This document shows positions 47,600-59,830 of a stretch of DNA of 64,000 nucleotides, one piece after another. The stretch comes from Pholis gunnellus (Eukaryota; Chordata; Actinopteri; Perciformes; Pholidae). The notes under the pieces were generated by a model. It saw only the letters and a program-made list of their open reading frames with translations. It made no database searches and had not been told where the DNA came from. Positions within the stretch are counted from its first letter, which is position 1. Each line of letters starts with the position of its first letter. The stretch lies in NCBI GenBank assembly GCA_910591455.2, contig OU342819.1, forward strand, positions 7,697,333 to 7,761,332, read 5' to 3'. The position numbers were made by a program, and so were the translations under genes.

Positions 47600-47965
47600 A
47601 AAGATTCCTTTGACATTTGTGTTAATGTTATCGTAGCTAGGGAAATGAGCTAATTGGCTTTCGTGGTGGGAGTTAGATGAGAAGATTGATACCAATCGCA
47701 TGTGTGCTTTGCAAATATAAGGCGTCCGACAGCAGCATATTAGCTTAGCTTAGCATAAAGACTGGAAACGGGGAAACAGTTAAATCAGTCTACAAACACC
47801 TCTAAAGCTCACTTACATGTATCTCTCATTTGTTTAATCCGTACAAAAACATTGTTGCTACCCGTGGTCAGAGCCATGCTAGTCATTTGCCCTATTTCCA
47901 GCCATTGTGCTAAGCTAAGCAAAGCTAACCGACTATAGCTTCATATGAAAATGTACAGACATGAA
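47600..47965 (+). repeat. Dispersed fold-back repeat, family A, copy 2 (both arms)
   Basis: The left arm has 'gttagatgagaagattgatacc' (47672-47693) and TTAGCTTAGCTTAGCATAAA (47740-47759) followed by 'gactggaaacggggaaacag'. The right arm has the inverted block GCTAAGCTAAGCAAAGCTAA (47910-47929) and 'ctatagcttcatat'. The middle carries 'acacctctaaagctcac' and 'tgtttaatccgtacaaaaac'. The arms are imperfect inverted repeats, which suggests a fold-back or MITE-like element. Confidence 0.8.
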
Positions 47966-48599
47966 AGTAGTATAAATCTACACAACTTTTCAGGACCAGG
48001 TGAGATATTTATGCCTACGTCGTTCATTCATATGATCCCTGCTAATAATAGAACAAATAATATGTATATATATACATATAATAAATATTATAAATACAGC
48101 ACAACTCAGCCAAGAATATTGTGAGGAAATTTCTGCATGTCATTATGCTGATTTAGGAATTGAAGCTTATTCTACTGTTGCACTTTAGAGCTTCTGCTAC
48201 GTGCTTAAAATCTAAAAATGTAAATGAACCTTAATCTCCTTCCATCCTCGAGAGAGTCTCTAATTCTAGAAGTCAAAATGACACAGTCGTCAAGTAGGAT
48301 CACAGGGTGATAATCCTGGAGTGAACATTATTGTTTGTTAATGAGGGCAGCGTTAACTTAATACCCACGTTGGCTGGCCCAAGGGCCATCAGCAATAGGC
48401 CAACCTGACCCAGTTTCAATCATCAGCTGACCTGCTTCTTCCGCTTGACCTGCTGCCACAGAACATGGTGCGGAAGGCTGACGGCATCGCCACAGCCTTC
48501 GTCAGCTTTGTTCACTGTTTTCATCCTCCGTCCAAACTAGTGATTAACTGTGAATGCACAGTAAGTCAGACAAGGTGGAAATAAATAAAGAGGTTGTAC

Positions 48600-48633
<34 letters not shown>

Positions 48634-50149
48634 ACAGCAGTCGCTGTGTACATATTTCTGCTTGTATGAGAACACAAACATTGAACATAGATAAGCAGGC
48701 TTCATCTTAATGAATGTGGGTTATCACATTTATGGCACGGACGTGGAGATACCAATCAGGAATGCATTCAATTTCAGGTTAACCTTAGACTCAAGGTTAT
48801 GGATCTCAAAGATTGGCAGGGTGAGGTTTATAGTAGACTATCGGTTGTTTAGTTTTGTTTTTAAAATCTTCTGCTTACTATTATTTGTTTTGCTTAATAA
48901 TAATCAGTCTAAATGTATATGTGTAGTCTGCCAATTTTAAAGACATATTAACATGACTATGTATCAAGAAAATGTACTTAATGTTTGACAAGAGATCAAG
49001 ATTCTCAAGTATCATTATGCTAGTTTGAACTGGTTTTGACGTTGAGAGAAATAGATTTTTTGAATAGAATAGAATAGAACTCCAACTGTCGCTTTCCAAC
49101 TGATTCTTTTGTTTTCGATGTGCAGCTATGTCCATGTACAACCTTGAGGAGTCATCATGGAATAAAGCAAAACAAAGAATTCACAATGGCGAGTCTAACA
49201 CTAAAGCTTTCTTTTTGTTTTACTCCTTTGTTGCTACTTCCGTGCTGCCTTGCTTCAAGTACACAGCTGCCTCATTCACACACAGCATTCCGCTGTTAAT
49301 ACATTGCTCAAGGGAACTTTAGCAGCAGTTACTGAAATTAAAGTGAGCGGTTTTTATTCTTCCCCATTACGATTATCGCAGCAGTGCCAGAATTGAAACC
49401 AGTTATCTTGCAGTCAGAATGGTGATTCGTAAAATCCCCTCCCTACATGATAATGAAATAAAGCTGTGTGAAAAACCGATAAGGAACGGCTCGACATATT
49501 AGAAGTGATTTTTCAGCTTATTTCAGTGCTTGTGTGGTGAATGACACTTTGTTTATACTTCACTGCAATCCATGCCGTTAGTGTTTTAGACAGCTTGTCA
49601 GGTCCTGCAGAGTTTTTCACAACATCTGTGTCCAGTTATGCTGAATGCATGTGTCTTGAAAGCTATTGGTAAGTTTGATAGACAGCATGTCTGTGCATTG
49701 TCTGCATAAGTGACGTGCAGCTGAAAGGGTCTCGACGAGCATGTAACCTCCACAGAGATGGATATCTTAAGCTCACTGTGTGCGGCGCTTTGCAGGCCAG
49801 TGTGGAAGTGTTAAACGCGGAGTCATAAATCAGCCATGACACTACTGCTGCTGATGAGATTATTGCTTTCAGCTGTTTCAGGACCTACCAGAAGTATTAA
49901 TTACTTGTTGGAGAGGCATGATCGCTTACAGAGACATTTGTGACAGTAAAGAACAACAATGACCCCAGAAAGAAAAAACTACGAAAACAGTGAAAAAACA
50001 ATTAATCAGTTTTGTTGTTAGCTTTACAGCAACCGCCATATGAAAGTCCAAGGCTGGAATTATGGTGGAGGAGAGGAGCTGAGCATTTTGTTTGGTTGTT
50101 CCAACTCCTGATGGGAGTTCGAAACAGAAAATAGAAAACGTCTTAACAT
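47966..50149. other. Intergenic, no gene seen
   Basis: AT-rich. It contains a (GA)n tract, a short (AATAG)n run at about 49062-49080 and no recognisable exon. Confidence 0.55.
48603..48632. repeat. (AG)n microsatellite
   Basis: Fifteen uninterrupted AG units. Confidence 0.97.
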
Positions 50150-50840
50150 TAAAGAATTAGTTTCACATTTTGGGAATTCATGGCACGTGTTAGACGAAAA
50201 GATTGATGTGTGCACACTAAAACCACAGGCGACCCCGCAGCCGCTTAGCTTAGCTTAGCTTAGCTTAGCATAAAGACTACAGGGGGAAACAGCTAGCCTG
50301 ATTCTTTCCAAAGATAAAAAATAGAAAAAGCATCACTATTTTACAAGGTATATCTCATTTGTTTAAATTATTTTACGTGCGCATCATTAACTTGTTTTGT
50401 ACAATATAACAATACCTGACTACAAACTGCATGCTTGGTACCAAAAGGTGTTTCCTCAATAATGACATCACTTCCTGTTTTGGGGCTGAGTGCGGAGAAA
50501 TTCTGTTGAGCCGAAGGCTAATGTAGCGGTACATTTATGTATACCACATATAATCCAGTCCAAAGTCACATTGGAGTAACACAAAAGATTAAAGCAGTAG
50601 TTTGAAGTTTTGGGTTGATACTCGCATTGTAGAGTCTGCAAGGCGAGAAGAAAGAGCTTTAGAGGTGCTGCTAGGCGGATTCTGTTACCTTTTACAGAGC
50701 CATGTTAGCCATTTCAAAGTGTTCAGTCTTTGTGATATGCTACGCTAACTGGCTTCTGGCTGTAGCTTCATAATGAAGAGCACGGCATCAATCTTCTCAT
50801 CTAACTCTCTACAAGAAAGCTAATAAGCTCATTTCTCTGA
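50150..50840 (+). repeat. Dispersed fold-back repeat, family A, copy 3 (longest copy)
   Basis: The left end 'gaattagtttcacattttggga', then 'gttagacgaaaagattgatg' (50190-50209), four GCTTA units at about 50246-50266 and 'cataaagactacagggggaaacagctagcctg'. The right end holds the inverted counterparts: 'gctacgctaactggcttctggctgtagcttcat' at about 50739-50771 and 'atcaatcttctcatctaactct' at 50787-50808. The arm-to-arm span is about 620 bp. No coding sequence lies between the arms. Confidence 0.8.
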
Positions 50841-51655
50841 ATTTCAAACTATTCCTTGCAAAGTTTTCAAAAGAGAGAGGAGAGTTTTACCATCTCCACA
50901 TATATTTTTGTGTCTGTGCATGTACAGTACATGTTACTCTGTAATCCTACAGGGTTGTAGATAAATACAGTTGCTTATATGTATGCCTCTATACATGAGT
51001 GTGTGTGTGTGTGAGATATGATGGCCGTCCCTGGGAGTGTGTTGTTGTTGTGCGTGTTGCGTGCTGCTAAAGAGTTTATGTTATTCCGTCCCTCCTCTCT
51101 CCCTCGTTTACTGGCTATTCTGGGAAAATCCAAATTACAGTCTTTCAGCGTGTGGTTGGCTTGTGTGGTTCCAAATTTGTACTTAACCTACCCCTCCTGC
51201 TCCGTCCCTCTCCCTCTGCCTTCATTGACTCCCCCCCATCTCTCTAGACCTCCCTTTGCTCAAATGACATTAATCTTTCTCTCTCTCTACTTTGCATTCC
51301 TCATTCTGCTTTTTGTTAATTGAATCTAAATGTGCTTTGAAGGAGTCTTATTTGTTTACGGTGATTCAATTTAAATCCAAGTAGCACACAGCGCCACAAC
51401 TGTCAGGATGACGTATCGAAGTCATCAGACACGAGTTCTTCCACGCTCCTCTCTGTCTTCCCCTCTCACACTCCATCTCCTCGTCCTTTTCCTCTCCTCC
51501 CGCCACATTTCTTGTTTTTGTCCTCTTGTTGATTTGTCCCAGTGCCTGTTGCTGTGCGAATGGCAGTCCTGAACACATCCACGTCTTCTCATAAAAACAT
51601 ATCCTCCCTGTGGCTTTACTCGCCGCTCAGTTTCAGCGCTTCCTGTCTCCCCCCT
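50841..51655. other. Intergenic, no gene seen
   Basis: CT-rich patches and no recognisable exon or RNA gene. Confidence 0.5.
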
Positions 51656-51659
51656 CCAG

Positions 51660-51889
51660 ACCGCCTGTAATTACCATCGTAACCTATGGATTTGCATCCC
51701 CCTTTCCATTCACAAAACGGCTATTTTTATCTGAGTCGGAGCGACAGCGATATATTTTTGTTTTTTTCAGAGGATGTCTATTTGTGTAGGGATTTATGCA
51801 AATGCTCATTTAGCGGGCCTCTTTCCTGACATAATTGCTCAGCTCCATTCGGATACCTGTTAAATCTATTCTGGCCCCCTGAATGACCC

Positions 51890-51890
<1 letters not shown>
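51660..51890. promoter_or_regulatory. Candidate conserved noncoding element with paired octamer sites
   Basis: ATTTGCAT at 51690-51697 and ATGCAAAT at 51796-51803 are exact, inverted POU-octamer matches about 100 bp apart. They are accompanied by homeodomain-like TGTAATTACC (51666) and TTTTATCTGAG. This resembles vertebrate developmental enhancers in composition, but there is no comparative evidence here. Confidence 0.3.

Positions 51891-51892
<2 letters not shown>

Positions 51893-51925
<33 letters not shown>
51893..51925. repeat. (CA)n microsatellite
   Basis: About sixteen uninterrupted CA units. Confidence 0.97.
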
Positions 51926-51928
<3 letters not shown>

Positions 51929-54900
51929 TCTGTGAGGTATCAGACATGGTGCAGTCGCTGGATTAAAACGACAGAATGAAAATAAATTCTAACTATACGG
52001 ACACTGCACCTCTGAAATGGCTCATTGCCTTGGCACACTAATGCGCCCGCTGAGGCTTTTGGCAGTCCTTTGTAATCATCGCTGAATATTTTTAACATTT
52101 CAGAAAGTTCACTTTTTATTTTGCTCTTAAATGCCATGACGTACCAGGCTGGCTTTGAACTCCCTCTGATGAGGATAGGCAAAAGCAATTTGTTAGTTTT
52201 CTCTCACAGATGTGGGTGAACATTCGAGCTTTAAAAAGCCCAAATGAGAGTGCTCGACTTGTCAAACTGAGTCACCAGCTTTGATTTATGTTGTTCTTCT
52301 GTGTCTGGAAGGGCATCTTCATCTTGTGTGTTGACACACAGACCGGCTTGCTCTCAGAGGACTCTTCTACTTCTCCTACTTTACATTATACGTAAAGAGT
52401 GTGTTTATACGGCCGGAGATGAGCATCAAAACGTGACGCTTCAGTTCAAGCTATATTACACTTTGACTCAGAGCAATGTGGACGGGCTCAGTACAGATTA
52501 TGTGATGATGACCACCTCCGCTGCAATGCATCACGTCACGAGGATTTAACCAAAAGTAGTACGCAGAATCGGTCTGACACATCCTCATCGTTATTGCAAC
52601 TATTTTTAGATGATTACTTTTCAGGGCAGATTAATGGAGTTCTTGGTAAAAAAGATCTTGGTAAATCTTTGGGGGCAAATCTGCTTTTACATCTCTCGAG
52701 TCTGTTATTTCTGCTTTTCAGTGAGAGTGAAAGGCGACTGGATCGTTAACCATCTGAAGTGACCAGCTGCCTCCCTCTTTTCCTTGTCCTTCTGTGGCCT
52801 CAATCCATGTCTTCCTGTGGTACTTGGCCACTGTTTACTACCTCTGCCTGCTGTCTGCGTGTGCGTTTTTTTTCCCGTGCGCTTGTGTAGCAAGCTGGTG
52901 AAAAAACGCATGACCACGATGAGTGCTCACCGCTCACCCCTCTAATCCTGTGGAGGAGAAAGGGGAGAGGCTGCCTCAAGGCCAAGCCCTGCTGGTATGA
53001 CCGAACGCTGTGTGACATTCTCAGCAGCATCCCCTCCGGCTCCGCATGACAGCGACAGCGGTCACTTTTCTGCCTCTTCTTCCTCGTCCTTCCCCGCCTT
53101 TCTGTGCAAAAATAAGCCCGTGTTTGGTTCGGTCGCATGGTTACACGCAATAAATAAACAAATCTGCATAATTACGTAATCGGTGTTTTGCCGAACATGC
53201 AGCCAAGAGAATTGCGAGTCAAGCGCTGATGTTAGCTCTCATTAAGGGTGGTACAAAGCTCTCTTCAAAGTTCAGGGAAAAAAATAAAAAAATCTGTGAT
53301 GGAAAAAACATTCAGGGTCATGCAATGCTTACTGGATATGTGCTGGGTTTTGACTGCACATTGTGTGATCTAACAGGCTGGAAACAACTGGAGAGACAAG
53401 AGCTTCTGTTCGCCTGATGGCTAATCTCAGATCAGCAGATGAGGAGCCAGTTTTCATCCACCTTCAAATACTCCACTCCGATCCAGTTATCCTTTTTGTT
53501 CTTTTCTTTTTCTAACTCTATCCTCGAAAAATCTCAGCAGTCCTGCTCACCCTTCCAGAACTCTCTCCTCCATCACTATCCTTTCTTTCCTGCCTTTGAC
53601 CCTCTCTGCTTCTCTCTGCATTCCTCCTTCCCATCTCCTTTGCCTTTCCACACTTCCATCACTGCCTTTCTCTCCCCTTTCTCCCCCCTTTCCCTCCTTG
53701 TTCCCTTGCTTCGGTTTTGTGAAAGGGGGCTTTATCAGCAGGCCTGAATGGTGCAGGTCCACTGGAGGCACGGACAATGGGCCCATCATCAGAGGGAAGC
53801 AGAGCCCATGAAAGAGGAACAAAGACCCTTCTGCCCAAGAGGGGCCCCACTCTGCACCTCACACCGACGCAGCAGCAGCAGCCTCCACTGGCCCTGCATG
53901 CTGTGTCTGTGTCTGTGTGTATGTGTGTGTGTGTGCTTAGGAAAGTAACGTGTGTGTTCTTGCCTGTACAAGCAGGCAGGTGCTGCCTCTCGGGATTTCT
54001 GCATTATGGATCCGCCCCCCTAACATGGCTTTCAGCTATCATTCTTAAACAGGCTGCATTCTGCTGCTGGCACCACCGTATTCATTATTGAGGAAATCTA
54101 TCTCTCTGCATGGTCTCCATGTGCATCGTGAACTTGTGTTTGTTAGCATGTATAAAGCCCTCAGCCGTTCGACCGGGCAAGGGTTAGAAGGTACATGTTT
54201 TCCTGTCTTTGGCTAACTTGACAATACACGCTCCCGTCATGAATATGCATGCTGACTCACTGCCTCCTCGGAGGAGTAGGAGACTCTTTAAAAAGAAACA
54301 TGTTTGTGCAGGGAAAGCTAAACAAGTGTGAGCGGAGTGCGAGACGAGTCCTGAGGTTTTTCAGTCGGAAATGACCGGACGTGACAGAGTTGACAAAGAG
54401 ATCCTCCGTTCGTCATCACTGTCGAGGAGGTGTACTGCAATGTGTTGAACACCTTTTGAATTTGATCACTCTTATATTGTTTGTCTTATATTGTTTGTAT
54501 CGGGTTCAAGAGCAACAAGAATAAAGTGATATTGATGAAATCATGACAACACATCCTTCTCCTTGACAACCAGGGACACTCCATCCAGAAAAGGAAAAAG
54601 CCAGTAAGTGGACCTTGAGCTGGGATTGTTTCACGTTCAGGAAGGGATAATTGACCCTTCTTAGCATTCTAGAGGTGCTCAGAACATAAACAAACCAATC
54701 ATTGAATCCTTAAGCTGAACAGAGAGTACTGAATTAGTAGCTTTCTGCATTGAAGCGCCTCACCGGCGAGGAAAGCGACAAGATGTCCAATTCACAGAAA
54801 CAATCAAACGTGGTTGATGAGCTAAAGCGGGGACAGATTGCAGTGAATTGTGTCAGTGATGATGTTAAATGGGTAATGCAGCACTAATCTAACAGCTCTA

Positions 54901-56284
54901 TTTATAACCCCTCACTGCAGACACAATCGTTACACTATCCGCATGTGATAAGTCAACAGTTCATTTTGTGCACAAGTGATAATATGAAAGAAGGTGTGTC
55001 ATTGAAGTTGCTGTAGCCTTTCACACTTTGAACCCCAAAGGTACGTTACAGCTCTGTTTAAACTCACGACCAGAAGAATTTTACTCCAGCTGCTCCTGCG
55101 GGGAGAGATTATTCTCTTCGCTCTTGTTGATATTGTGCAATAGTATTTAATATTTGAGGGGAGTTAAGGTCATATTCATCAGTCGACCTTAATGGGCTGT
55201 GCTTATACATTAGACCACTCATTAACCTTCATTATGGCAGTGAGGACCTCTTGTGACCCGGTGAAAATGATACACTTTATCCTGAGGTTTAGAGTGCCTG
55301 TAAGGTCACTCTCTGCTTTTATCGCTCATCAACAGGGAGAAAAGGTGCTAATTGTGTTCTGTATATTGTACATATGTCAGTTTGTGTGTGTGTGTGTGAT
55401 CTGCACCATGTATTAGTTTATCATCTGTGTGCTTCACAAAATGTCCATCAGTGAGCCTGGCAGTGCTGTGACGGTGGACGCTCGGGCGCCGACCCGGACC
55501 AGAGGTCTTTCTATTTCTGAATGCAGACAGGATACAGGGAGCATATTGGGCTGCCCACAGAACAGGACACATGCAATCGGCCTTTGACCGTGGGCCATTT
55601 CAAATCATTATCTCCAAGCTTAAGAGCAAGGGGCTAATCCTTGCTGTGTTTACCACACAACTGGCACAACAGCTGGATGGTCTGTTTGCAGCCTCTCCTG
55701 GACCTCTTGGTCGGCTGATGCATATGGATACTATCTGGGGTGATGTGCCCTCAATTAGATTTCCACCAATGGGCTTCAAGGAGGCATTAGTGCTTCCACA
55801 GTAAGCTATGTTCATCTCAGGAGATATGAGGGGCTCAGCCCAGTCGGGTGCTCTAAATCATCCCGCTGCTATTGGCAAATTTCACTATTCCAGTGAAAGA
55901 AATCGTATTAGCGAAGGATTAATTGGAGTGTTCATGTTGGCCAGTGGGGTAGTGGGTACTATGAAGCTTTGATAGACCTTCCTTGCTAGTGATCCGCTAT
56001 AAATGGATTGGTGATCTCGCTGCAGCACAGCCTGTTGTCTGGAGCAGCGGGGTGCCGAGAAAGTGCCAAGTAACATCTGAGAGTGGCACAGCAGAATGGA
56101 TTTGTGTGTGCTCGTGAAAGAAAAAGGTGGTGCAGGAGGCTTGGTTGTGTAGTGACTTGTGGGAGACAGAAGAATGTCCTATCTTCTTCCATTTTGGCCT
56201 TGAATTCACTGTGTTGCCTATAAGGGCAATAATAAAGAGATGTTTTGTTGTTGGCCAGCTGGTATAAAGTCATGAGTAAAAGTT
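51926..56284. other. Intergenic, no gene seen
   Basis: Contains a CT-rich stretch (about 53440-53720), a short TG run at 53900-53935, a possible LTR-like or transcript-end segment at about 54200-54550 (TTTAAAAAG near 54288, AATAAA at 54520) and unique sequence. The 77-codon frame at 55571-55804 has no recognisable homology and no splice context. Confidence 0.5.
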
Positions 56285-56395
56285 CACTAAAGTTAAAGGA
56301 CAATTTTGACATTTTGGGGAACTACTCCATTTAGCCGGTTAACTTAGCATCATAACTGGAAACGGGGAAACAGCTAGCCTGTTATAAATGTTGGT
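56285..56395 (+). repeat. Dispersed fold-back repeat, family A, copy 4 (partial left arm)
   Basis: 'aaaggacaattttgacattttgggg', then 'agccggttaacttagcatcataactggaaacggggaaacagctagcctg'. It matches the left arms of copies 2 and 3. No right arm is found. Confidence 0.75.
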
Positions 56396-59300
56396 GTGAC
56401 TGAGCTCTGAGGACAGTGAACCAAAGTATCTGGGTTAAAGCAACAATCACAACAAGTCTCCCGTCACTGAAATGCCCTTTTTACGTGACATTGAACTCCT
56501 ACCAGTTGTTGGTAGTGTTGTTTTGTAGCTAAATCTGTTGTCTTGCTGCCTTCAAAATGAACGGATCCCACTTTACATGGGAGGTCAAGTTCACATTTTT
56601 CATTTATTCTCAGGAACACTGGAGAACATTTGGTGTTCTTTGCTTTTCATCAACAACACAAAAGAGGATTTAAGAAAATAACTACCATTGGCTCTGACAC
56701 TAGTGTGTGTCACAAATTGGAGCTATCAGAAAATTTCCACTTACGAAATTGTGAACACCACGTCAGTGAGTCGTTTACAGTAAATGTAGGTCTTTGCATT
56801 ACAACAATAAACACGCCTGAAGGCATCATCTGCTCCCTCTGTGTGCGAGGGCAACGCATGACAAATGAACCTCAAAAAGACAAAATAATCTATGACAGAG
56901 GACAATGCAAGGAGGGGCATCTGTTATGTGAGGCTAAAACAAAATTTCCATTCACCACTGCCAATAGGGACCATAACAGCAGAAATTATATAATATGAAT
57001 AAACCCAGTAACTTAAGGAGAAAATCAGCAGAAAGCCTGTGTCATTGTTATTCTGCTTCACTGTGATGTGTTTTTAGCTGAACAGGGATTGTGTAACAGC
57101 TCTGCCAGGACAGGTGAACCATGTAACCGTGTTCTGACTTGTTTTCATTCTCTTGAATAAGTACTGCCTTCAGCATGCATCCACATGCACATCCACATTT
57201 GCACTCAACTCACTCAAACGAGCCCTCGCTGACACAGACGGACGTCACACACGTCGTTGTTCTCTACTCATCCTGCATCGACGTCATTTGCTCTTTCAAT
57301 AGCCATTTATAGATTGAAACACGGATACTGCAGATGTGTGTATGTGTGTGTGTGTAAGTTTCCACTCTGTTTGACCCCACTCAGTGAAATCAACGGGACT
57401 TTATAACACATCCTGATGGCCTAAGAGGGCTTAGTCCCATGCGTGTCCGGGTAGAGGTCACTGCCCTCATATGGGCTGGTTGATAATAGTTAAAAGGACA
57501 GCTGAGGTCTTTTAATCACTCTCGCTCTCTCTCTCTCTACATCTAGGGTTCCATTCAAACAACAAAATAAAAACTGCTCTAAAGTTCTTGCTAAAAGGGT
57601 GTCGGGGATAAAAGCATTAAACTGAGGCTGTGCCCGGAAGTCATCAGTGTCTGTCAATACTTGACTCTTGTGCCCATTCTGGGACCTCGATGCCACAGCG
57701 GGAGTGAGGTTTGTTCTGGGTCATTTAAGGGGAAATGAACTGGGACGTCTGTTTTATTTAAATCGCACAGAAATATAATGGATAAGAAATACTTGAAAAT
57801 CATTATCATTCTTCATCAAATTGAAATAAGATATGTTAAGACGAAAACAAGTTTGAGTCGTTAGAGATTGCCAGCCACAGATTGCCAGAAAAGCAAACTG
57901 ACAATTTAATATCCATTAATGTTAAAGCCATTCATTTTGTTTATTTTTATCACAGTTTTTCAGCATGAAAGTTGCTAATGATTTCAGAGTGTCTCAATTG
58001 TCTACAGGGAAGTGAAAGGGAACAAAAACACACACGTGCAAATGTATCAACAAAGGTGTTTATGGGAAGTGTTGCCTTCATTTTGTATGTAAGGTACAGG
58101 CTGTTAATCACATCATCTTACATGATCCAATTTGTCTGATTAAGAAATTAAAATAACAGATAGGATATCAGTTAAGGAGCTGATTCGCAGGGAGTGATTG
58201 TTAAATGTTTGCTTTGATTTTATTGGTTAATTGCTTTGCATGAAGCCTCACGGTCACAGTCCAATGTGGAGTGTGGAGGGGTTGAACCATGTGAAACATA
58301 CAACGCGTGCCACAGTTTTACATGTAGTGTGTTTAAAGTAGAAGTCGTTCTTCATTTCAGTCCCAGCCTCCCTCGGTGTTTACTGACACTCGCAGATATC
58401 AAGGCGAGGGCTTTGATTAGGCACAGGTGCCTCTTGTTAAAGGCTGGACCTCAGCTGGCTTCCAACCAACAGCCATGCTGCGTTCATGTGATGCTGGGTT
58501 TCCCGTAAACACGAGCTGCCAGCTGGGGGGAAAAAAATTGAAAGCAGGGCATGCGATGTCTGCAAACACGACATCTACATATGTTGCCAGTCCAACTTTA
58601 AAATAACCGACTGTAAAAAAAACAATGACTCTACTCATGAAAATGCTTTTATTTTTAGACTATACGGTTAATTAATAAAAAATCCAAAACCTTCAAGTTC
58701 TAGCACGGGATGTCACTCTGTTCTTTCACTTCATTTGAATGCTTCACCACTCTGTGTTAACATCTCATCTATCACGATGGCCATTAACACTCTGCAGCTT
58801 GCTGGTGTACTGTGGCGCTCACACGAGTCTTATGTGCTGTGAACGGGTATTTGGCTTCAGCCTCAAAGATTATTTATGCTCCAGAATAAGAAACAGTTCA
58901 CTGGTTGAGGCCAACGCAGAGCTGTCGATGAAAGACGATGAAAACACCAACAACTCATGAACAAAGGTTGTTTGTGAAATCACAAATGTTTTCATGAGAT
59001 CGGTTTCCGTGTTTATATATATTTTTAAGTCACACAGCATGTCGGTCTCGGTTTGCATCAACGTCTGCCAAAAGAAATAGAAGGAAAACTGAACCTGAAA
59101 GGCAGATGCAAAATTAGTTTGTCAATATGACATTTTGGGGAAACATTCCCCCGAGCGAAGTGAGCTAAGATACCTTGTGACATCTGACGCAGTCAGTTGA
59201 AGTGAGTGGATCTGACACATGCTCACACAAGGTACAAAATATAAGCTGTGAAGTGCAACACGTTATACCTTTTAATAAATTGCCCCGTCAAATCAGTGCT

Positions 59301-59449
59301 CCGTCATCAGGCTGAGGAGTTCAGCAGTCGAAATGTTCAAAATGGGTGTCAATAAAATCACCGTGCAAACATCCCCTTACTCAATATAATTCATATCTGT
59401 ACACTTGTAAAAACATTATGCTTGTATTGGACATCCGAGTAGACGTATT
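56396..59449. other. Intergenic, no gene seen
   Basis: AT-rich unique sequence. No exon, RNA gene or repeat that I recognise. Confidence 0.5.
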
Positions 59450-59830
59450 TCTAGTGGCTGTATTGGATTAGCGTGACATTCATGGTCCTCAGAGGATGAA
59501 CCTGAATAACTGGCAGCCCCTGGTTTATCCCCAGACTTTTCAACTGTCACTATCATCAGAGAGAATTTCTAATTTGTTCAATAATACTAATCGGTAAAAA
59601 CTAATATTTGCAAAACTATCCCACATTCCCATCAGCCTCAGCTGTGCTTTGGCAATTATTAGCATGCTAACAGACAAAACTAAGATGGTTAAATGGTAAA
59701 TGTTATACCTGCTAAACATCAGCATGTTAGCAATGTCAATGTGGGCATTTTAGCACGCTAACGTTAGCATTTAGCGCAAAGTACAGAGTACAACCTCACA
59801 GAGCTGCTAGCATGCAGCAGTCTCGTAGTC
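59450..59830 (-). repeat. Dispersed repeat family B, copy 3 (reverse orientation)
   Basis: The reverse complement contains GCTAACATGCTGATGTTTAG then 'catttaccatttaaccatcttag', and further along 'gctgaggctgatgggaatgt' and 'attcaggttcatcctctgaggaccatgaatgtc'. This extends the block order seen at 17.6 and 20.6 kb. Confidence 0.75.

Noticed and set aside
55571..55804. 77-codon frame beginning MQSAFDRGPF
   Set aside because: It reads like normal protein in composition, but I recognise no family and see no splice sites or neighbouring exons.
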